Program-made: the position numbers and the translations under genes | In this document: in pieces, positions 59,353 through 64,000 of the stretch | Numbering within the stretch: position 1 is the first letter of the stretch | Layout: each line of letters begins with the position of its first letter | The notes under the pieces: generated by a model | Told to the model about the DNA's origin: nothing | Seen by the model: only the letters and a program-made list of their open reading frames with translations | Database searches by the model: none | Assembly (NCBI RefSeq): GCF_008039615.1 | Contig: NZ_VDUZ01000004.1 | Span: 124,001 to 188,000, forward strand | DNA length: 64,000 bases | Source: Vineibacter terrae | GTDB lineage: Bacteria; Pseudomonadota; Alphaproteobacteria; Reyranellales; Reyranellaceae | Direction: 5' to 3'

Positions 59353-61044
59353 ATGGGTAGCCTGGGGGTGATGCGCATTGGCATTGCGCTCGCAGCGTCA
59401 GTGGGATTGGTCGCGCCGGCGACCGGGGGAGCAAACGCACAGCAGCAGCCGATCGCCGTCTTTCAGGAAGATTCGTGGACCGCCGCCAACCGCGACGAGT
59501 TCTACAGCCTGGATCAGGGATCGGAGATCATGCCGCTGGCCTGGATCAGGGCGCTGAAGCGGCTGAACGGCGAGCCATTCCTGTCCGACGGCCTGGCGCG
59601 CCACGGCTACCTGCCCAATCCCGCGAGCAAGGCCGGATTGCCGATAGGCTTTACGGTGGCCGGCAAGCCTGGCGCGGAAACCTTCGGCATGACGTGCGCC
59701 GCCTGCCACACGCGCCAGATCGAGGTCGGCGGCAGGTCGTACCGCATCGACGGGGGGCCGGCCCTCGCCGATTTCCAGAGCTTGCTGGTGGATCTTCAGT
59801 TCGCGGTGAACGCTGTCCTGGTTGACGCCACGGTGTTCGCCGACTTCGCGGCGAGCGTGCTGGGGGGCGCCCCCAAGGCGGACGAAGAAGCGGCGCTGCG
59901 CCAGGCGCTGGAGGCCTGGCATCATCGCTACGCGCTCTGGATGAGCGGGGTGCCGAGCGATGCGCCCTGGGGGCCGGGTCGCCTGGATGCGGTCGCAATG
60001 ATCTTCAATCGCCTCACCGGGCTCGGTCTGGGGCCGCCGCCGCACCATGTGATCGCCAGGAACATACGGAGGGCCGATGCGCCCGTGCGTTCACCGTTCC
60101 TGTGGAATGCCGCCAGGCAGGATTTCACGCAATGGGCCGGATTCGCCGACAACGGCGATCCGATGACGGCATTGGCGCGCAATCTTGGGCAGGTCTTTGG
60201 AGTCTTCGCGCGCTTCCATCCGGAGAAGGACCCTGCCGACGATCTGCTCGGGTTCGACTACCTCAGGAAGAACTCGGCGAACTTCAAGGGGCTTCTCAGG
60301 CTCGAGGAGCTCACGCGATCGATCGGCGCGCCGCGCTGGCCGTGGAGCCTCGATGAGGCGCTCGCAGAGCAGGGCAAGCGGGTGTTCGCCGACCATTGTC
60401 AGAGCTGCCACGGCAAGGAGACGGGCACGCCGCGCGGCGGCCTCGACACCTGGAAGACGCGCATCATCCCGGCGGCGGAGATCAGGACAGACGCCCGGCA
60501 GCTTCACACCCTCCAGCGAACGGCATTTGCCGGCGTGCTCGAGGGTGCGACGGTGCCAACGCTCCAGGTCTTCAAGGGGCCTTTGAAGCACGAGGACCTG
60601 GCGCTAGGGATTCTCTCGGTCTCCATGGCAGGTACGCTGACCGCGTTTCAGCGCCAAGCGCAGGGGGCGCCGTCCGGCCCACCTTCCGGTGGCGATGCGG
60701 CCCGGGCGGAAGGGCATGTGCCCCGGAATGCGAAGCCAGGCTACGAGGCGCGAGTCCTCGAGGGTATCTGGGCGGCGGCACCCTACCTGCACAACGGGTC
60801 AGTGCCGACCTTGGACGACCTCCTGAAAAGGCCGGAGGATCGGCCCGCATCGTTCAAGGTCGGCCCGGCCTACGATATCGAGCGGATCGGACTTGCCCGG
60901 GAGCAGAGGCAATCCGATGCAGTATTGACGACGACCGATTGCCGTGAGCCGAGCTCCGGGAACAGCCGGTGCGGCCACGACTACGGAACCGACCTGCCGG
61001 ACCACAAGAAGCGGCAGCTGCTCGAGTATCTCAAGAAGCTCTAG
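59353..61044 (+). CDS. Di-haem c-type cytochrome (peroxidase/RoxA-like)
   Basis: 563 residues. Signal peptide (RIGIALAASVGLVAPATG), two haem sites: CAACH (115-119) and CQSCH (349-353). The segments FLSDGLARHGYLPNP, FLWNAARQDFTQWAGFADNG and AAPYLHNGSVPTLDDLL are typical of the di-haem peroxidase/RoxA-RoxB-like group, which includes rubber and related oxygenases. Periplasmic. The exact reaction is not predictable. It runs alongside the Crp/Fnr gene (divergent) and is followed 19 bases later by the cyclase gene, probably in one transcript. Confidence 0.85.
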   Translation: MGSLGVMRIGIALAASVGLVAPATGGANAQQQPIAVFQEDSWTAANRDEFYSLDQGSEIMPLAWIRALKRLNGEPFLSDGLARHGYLPNPASKAGLPIGFTVAGKPGAETFGMTCAACHTRQIEVGGRSYRIDGGPALADFQSLLVDLQFAVNAVLVDATVFADFAASVLGGAPKADEEAALRQALEAWHHRYALWMSGVPSDAPWGPGRLDAVAMIFNRLTGLGLGPPPHHVIARNIRRADAPVRSPFLWNAARQDFTQWAGFADNGDPMTALARNLGQVFGVFARFHPEKDPADDLLGFDYLRKNSANFKGLLRLEELTRSIGAPRWPWSLDEALAEQGKRVFADHCQSCHGKETGTPRGGLDTWKTRIIPAAEIRTDARQLHTLQRTAFAGVLEGATVPTLQVFKGPLKHEDLALGILSVSMAGTLTAFQRQAQGAPSGPPSGGDAARAEGHVPRNAKPGYEARVLEGIWAAAPYLHNGSVPTLDDLLKRPEDRPASFKVGPAYDIERIGLAREQRQSDAVLTTTDCREPSSGNSRCGHDYGTDLPDHKKRQLLEYLKKL

Positions 61045-61063
61045 GCGGGCGACGGAAGAGGCG

Positions 61064-64000
61064 ATGAACCGCCTGTCCCCACATGGAACGGTGCAGCGTG
61101 GCAAGCCGTTGCGACGCTACATTGCAATGCTCTTCGCCGACCTTTCGGACTCCACCAGGCTCGCCGCTGCCATGGAGGCGGAGGAGTATTCCGATCTCCT
61201 CGGCAGGCTCAGGTGGGCCTATCAGGATGTCATCTCGAAGCACGGCGGCGTCATTGCCCGCGTGCAGGGCGATGGCGTGCTGGCGATCTTCGGCTATCCG
61301 GATGCCCACGAGGATGACGGCCGGCGCGCCACGGAAGCGGCGCTCGATCTGCATGACACGGTTCGGCGCTTCCAATCATCGGTGCCGTCGACGTCCCTCG
61401 GCCTGCATACGGGCGTGCACGCGGGCCTCGTGCTCGTCGAGGAGGGCGACACCGTTCGCGGCCGTCTGGACCTGACCGGCAGCGCCATCAACGTTGCCGC
61501 ACGGCTGTCCGCCGTCGCGACGCATGACGAGATCATTGTCGGCGAGGAAACCCTGAGCGCGGATGCCCATTTCTTCGAGGCTGGCGTCCGCCGCATCCTG
61601 ACGCTGCGGGGCGTTGCTGAGCCGGTGGCGGTCTACCCGGTGCTCGCGCGCGCTTCCGTCAGCACGCGCTTCGAAGCCCGGGCCAAGCGGGGTCTCACGT
61701 CGTTCGTCGGGCGTGAGACGGAACTACGCTCGCTCGAGCGCGGCCTGGCGGATGCGATTGCAGGCAGGTCCGGCTACATCGCAATCGCTGGAGCGGCTGG
61801 CTTAGGGAAGACCCGCCTGGCAGAGGAGTTCCTGCACCGCGCCGCCGACGCCAGATGCCAGATCCTGCGAGGCTATTGCGAGAGCTACCTGAGCGCCGAA
61901 CCGCTGCAGCCCTTCATCCAGATGCTGTGGTCGCTCTGCCAGATGCACCATGGCATCAGCGCCGCGACGGCCGCCGAGCGGCTCGATCGCACGCTGTCGG
62001 ACATCGATCCTGATCTGCTCGCGTATCGCCCGGTTCTGCTCCGGGCCCTGTCGCTGGGCTCGGCCGTGCCGCTCGACGGGGCGGCCAGGCAGACCGCGCC
62101 GGAAACCGTCATCGAAGCCACGTGCGCCATCTTCGGCGCCCTGGCTGCCGTGAAGCCGCTGGTGATCTTCATCGATGACTGGCAATGGGCCGACGATGCG
62201 ACACGCCAGACGCTCGGGCGAATCCGGAACATCGGGCGCGGGCCGATCCTGGTCCTGATCGCAAGCCGCGACTTCGCGCCCGGCGATCTGGCGATGAGCG
62301 ATCTGGATGTCCTGGGACTAAGGCCGCTCACGGAGACGGAGGCGGAACAAACCATCAGCCAGCTCCTGCCGGGCATGGATCCCTTCGTGGTCCAGGATAT
62401 CCGCGACTACTCGGGCGGCAACCCGCTGTTCCTGGAGGAGCTATGCCACTCGGTGGCGCACCAGAGCACGGCGCGCCGCATCGGCCATGCCCAGGCTGGC
62501 GCCGCCTGGCTCGACAAGCTCATTGAGGCGCGTGTCGAACGGCTGCCAGCGGACCAGGCCCAGCTGGTTCGCATGGCGGCCGTCATCGGCAACGTGATCC
62601 CGGTTTGGCTGCTGGAGAGGCTCAGTGGCTGCAACGTGCATCATCCGCTCGTCCTGGCGCTGATGAAGCAGGATCTGCTCTTCATGGGGGAGAGCGCCGG
62701 AACACTGCGCTTCAAGCACGGCATCGCGCGCGACGTGATCTATGACGCCGTCGGGCTCAGCCAGCGCATGGCGCTGCATCGGCAGATCGCCGAGGTGCTG
62801 CGGGAACAGGGCGCATCGGGTGGCGAGGAGGAGTTCTACGAGGCGCTTGCCTGCCACTACGGCGCGGCACGTCAGGCGCGTGAAGCAGCCAGGTACGCGG
62901 AGCTGGCGGGCGACAAGGCAGTGGCCACGTCCGCCCTGGACCGCGCTCAGGTCCAGTATCAGGCGGCGCTGGCCGCGCTTGACCTGCTCGAGTCTTCGCA
63001 TGAGACATATGAGCGCTGGATCGGGATCGTGCAGCGCCTGGCTTTCGCCGCCGTGTTCGACCCGTCGCGGGAGCAGGTTGAAATCCTGCGGCGTGCGGTT
63101 ACGCTGGCCACGAGCCGTGGCGATGCGCCGGCGATCGCTCGCACCGAATACTGGCTCGGATATCTGACTTATGCTCTCGGTGAAGGCCGTGTCGCGACGC
63201 GCTATCTGGCGTCAGCGCTCGCCTATGCGCGGCGGGCCAACGACGCGCGGCTGGTGGCGCAGGTCGAGGCCACGCTGGGAGAAGCGTGCGCGGCCACCTG
63301 TGACTACGGCAAGTCGCTTGCGCTGCTTGACAGCTCGATCAGGGCGAAGAGCCAGCGCCAGAAAGGGAGCCGGCCAGCAGTGGGCTTCGCCTATGCATTG
63401 GCCTGCAAGGCGGCGGTTCATGGCGACCGCGGCGAGTTCGAGCAGGCGCAAGTCTGCTTCGACGACGCGCTTGCAGCGGTGCGCGGCACCGGTCATGAAG
63501 TCGAGGGCTCGGTGCTGTGCTGGCGCAGCGGTGTATACCTTTGGCAGGGCTGCTGGGACGAGGCCTGGCGAACCGCCGTGGATGCGCTGCGGGTCGCCGA
63601 GCGTGTCAGGAGTCGCTACCTGTATGCGCAAAGCCTGTCGCTGGGTGGATATGCATCATGGATGATGCAGCGCTCGGCAGCGGCGCTGCAGACCATCGTG
63701 GACGCGACGTCCTGGCACCGGGCGCGTGGCCGCAGCCTGTTCATCTCGCTCAACTATGGCTGGCTGGCCGACGGCATGGCCGCGAGCGGACGATGGGCGG
63801 AAGGGCGAGCATATGTGGCCCGGACGCTGATGCGCAGCCGTGGGCACGATAGATTGGGCGAAGCCATGGCATATCGCGCCATGGCACGCGCCTCGGCAGC
63901 CGGTCAGGCCCGTCGGCCACCGGCGTACTATATCGAGCTCGCAAGGAGGGCGGCATCGGCGCGGGACTCCTCCCACGAGATGGCTGCCACTCAGCTCTGC
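61064..64000 (+). CDS. Adenylate cyclase/ATPase regulatory protein (3' end off window)
   Basis: 979 codons visible, open at the right edge. Residues about 15-195: class III nucleotide cyclase catalytic domain (IAMLFADLSDSTRLAAAMEA, ISKHGGVIARVQGDGVLAIF, GSAINVAARLSAVATHDEII). About 210 onward: AAA-type ATPase with Walker A AGAAGLGKTRLAEEF and the Walker B-like VIFIDDWQWADD, then a long helical TPR-like region (LAGDKAVATSALDRAQVQYQ). The usual bacterial cyclase-ATPase-TPR regulators have this order. The catalytic Asp pair (ADLSDST and GDGVLAIFG) is present. Likely makes cAMP for the nearby Crp/Fnr protein. Confidence 0.88.
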   Translation, partial: MNRLSPHGTVQRGKPLRRYIAMLFADLSDSTRLAAAMEAEEYSDLLGRLRWAYQDVISKHGGVIARVQGDGVLAIFGYPDAHEDDGRRATEAALDLHDTVRRFQSSVPSTSLGLHTGVHAGLVLVEEGDTVRGRLDLTGSAINVAARLSAVATHDEIIVGEETLSADAHFFEAGVRRILTLRGVAEPVAVYPVLARASVSTRFEARAKRGLTSFVGRETELRSLERGLADAIAGRSGYIAIAGAAGLGKTRLAEEFLHRAADARCQILRGYCESYLSAEPLQPFIQMLWSLCQMHHGISAATAAERLDRTLSDIDPDLLAYRPVLLRALSLGSAVPLDGAARQTAPETVIEATCAIFGALAAVKPLVIFIDDWQWADDATRQTLGRIRNIGRGPILVLIASRDFAPGDLAMSDLDVLGLRPLTETEAEQTISQLLPGMDPFVVQDIRDYSGGNPLFLEELCHSVAHQSTARRIGHAQAGAAWLDKLIEARVERLPADQAQLVRMAAVIGNVIPVWLLERLSGCNVHHPLVLALMKQDLLFMGESAGTLRFKHGIARDVIYDAVGLSQRMALHRQIAEVLREQGASGGEEEFYEALACHYGAARQAREAARYAELAGDKAVATSALDRAQVQYQAALAALDLLESSHETYERWIGIVQRLAFAAVFDPSREQVEILRRAVTLATSRGDAPAIARTEYWLGYLTYALGEGRVATRYLASALAYARRANDARLVAQVEATLGEACAATCDYGKSLALLDSSIRAKSQRQKGSRPAVGFAYALACKAAVHGDRGEFEQAQVCFDDALAAVRGTGHEVEGSVLCWRSGVYLWQGCWDEAWRTAVDALRVAERVRSRYLYAQSLSLGGYASWMMQRSAAALQTIVDATSWHRARGRSLFISLNYGWLADGMAASGRWAEGRAYVARTLMRSRGHDRLGEAMAYRAMARASAAGQARRPPAYYIELARRAASARDSSHEMAATQLC

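Noticed and set aside
1-64000. CRISPR arrays, tRNA or rRNA genes
   Set aside because: Inverted repeats are dispersed, not regularly spaced direct repeats, and no cloverleaf or rRNA-like conserved stretch was seen; small or degenerate cases could be missed by eye.

Overview
The window is GC-rich, densely coded DNA that reads like an alphaproteobacterial chromosome, possibly from the Reyranella/Rhodospirillales side. The pointers are a sigma-F/NrsF ECF pair, a GTTC-type LexA box, HME-RND copper efflux, GDT1 and DUF1254 proteins, and many REP-like palindromes beginning GTCATCCCGAGCG. The taxon is inferred from gene style, not from a marker gene. No tRNA, rRNA or CRISPR array was found.

Layout. 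1-4.98 kb: a large autotransporter running off the left edge, and a stray copy of an autotransporter 3' end. 4.98-13.6 kb: cusA, cusB and three small periplasmic metal proteins on the minus strand, a methyltransferase, and an ECF sigma factor with its NrsF anti-sigma. The sequence GTAACC-N16-CGAA lies upstream of both the sigma gene and the small-protein operon. 13.7-17.8 kb: an orphan HigA, a MerR/MerT operon with a thioredoxin-like protein, a GDT1 transporter under a yybP-ykoY manganese riboswitch, and a cupredoxin followed by what looks like an FTR1 permease collapsed onto an envelope protein. 17.9-25.4 kb: a MetX-like hydrolase, a DUF1254 protein, an amidohydrolase, then CopZ and a CopA-type ATPase behind a CueR-type operator. 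25.5-33.3 kb: a HigBA pair; senA and senB (selenoneine synthesis), divergent with overlapping start codons; dinB; a frameshifted TumE-like toxin next to a winged-helix/ImmA-like protein with a dead metal site; and a GrdB-family gene interrupted by one UGA followed by a SECIS-like hairpin, probably a selenoprotein. 33.6-38.3 kb: a sigma-54 activator divergent from a flavin monooxygenase/esterase operon with a clear -24/-12 promoter.

38.4-47 kb is a scrap-yard island holding two truncated GrdB copies, a broken Fic protein, a caspase-like orphan, a broken DUF4258/HTH pair, an IS91 remnant and a cyclase pseudogene. It also carries one large intact candidate defence protein that joins Mrr-N, GmrSD (DUF262 and DUF1524) and HEPN modules. 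47-49.4 kb is a TOPRIM/DUF3987 protein with a genomic repeat inside its reading frame. 49.9-58.4 kb is a second copper cluster (small lipoprotein, TolC/CusC, multicopper oxidase, cupredoxin, CusF, two-component system, porin). 58.5-64 kb holds a Crp/Fnr regulator, a di-haem cytochrome and an adenylate cyclase/ATPase running off the right edge.

The main theme is metal handling: copper in three separate clusters under apparently four control systems (ECF sigma, CueR-type, a two-component system, and Mn riboswitch/MerR for related metals). A second theme is selenium use (SenA, SenB and a UGA-containing GrdB protein within 7.2 kb). The third is defence and toxin-antitoxin debris.
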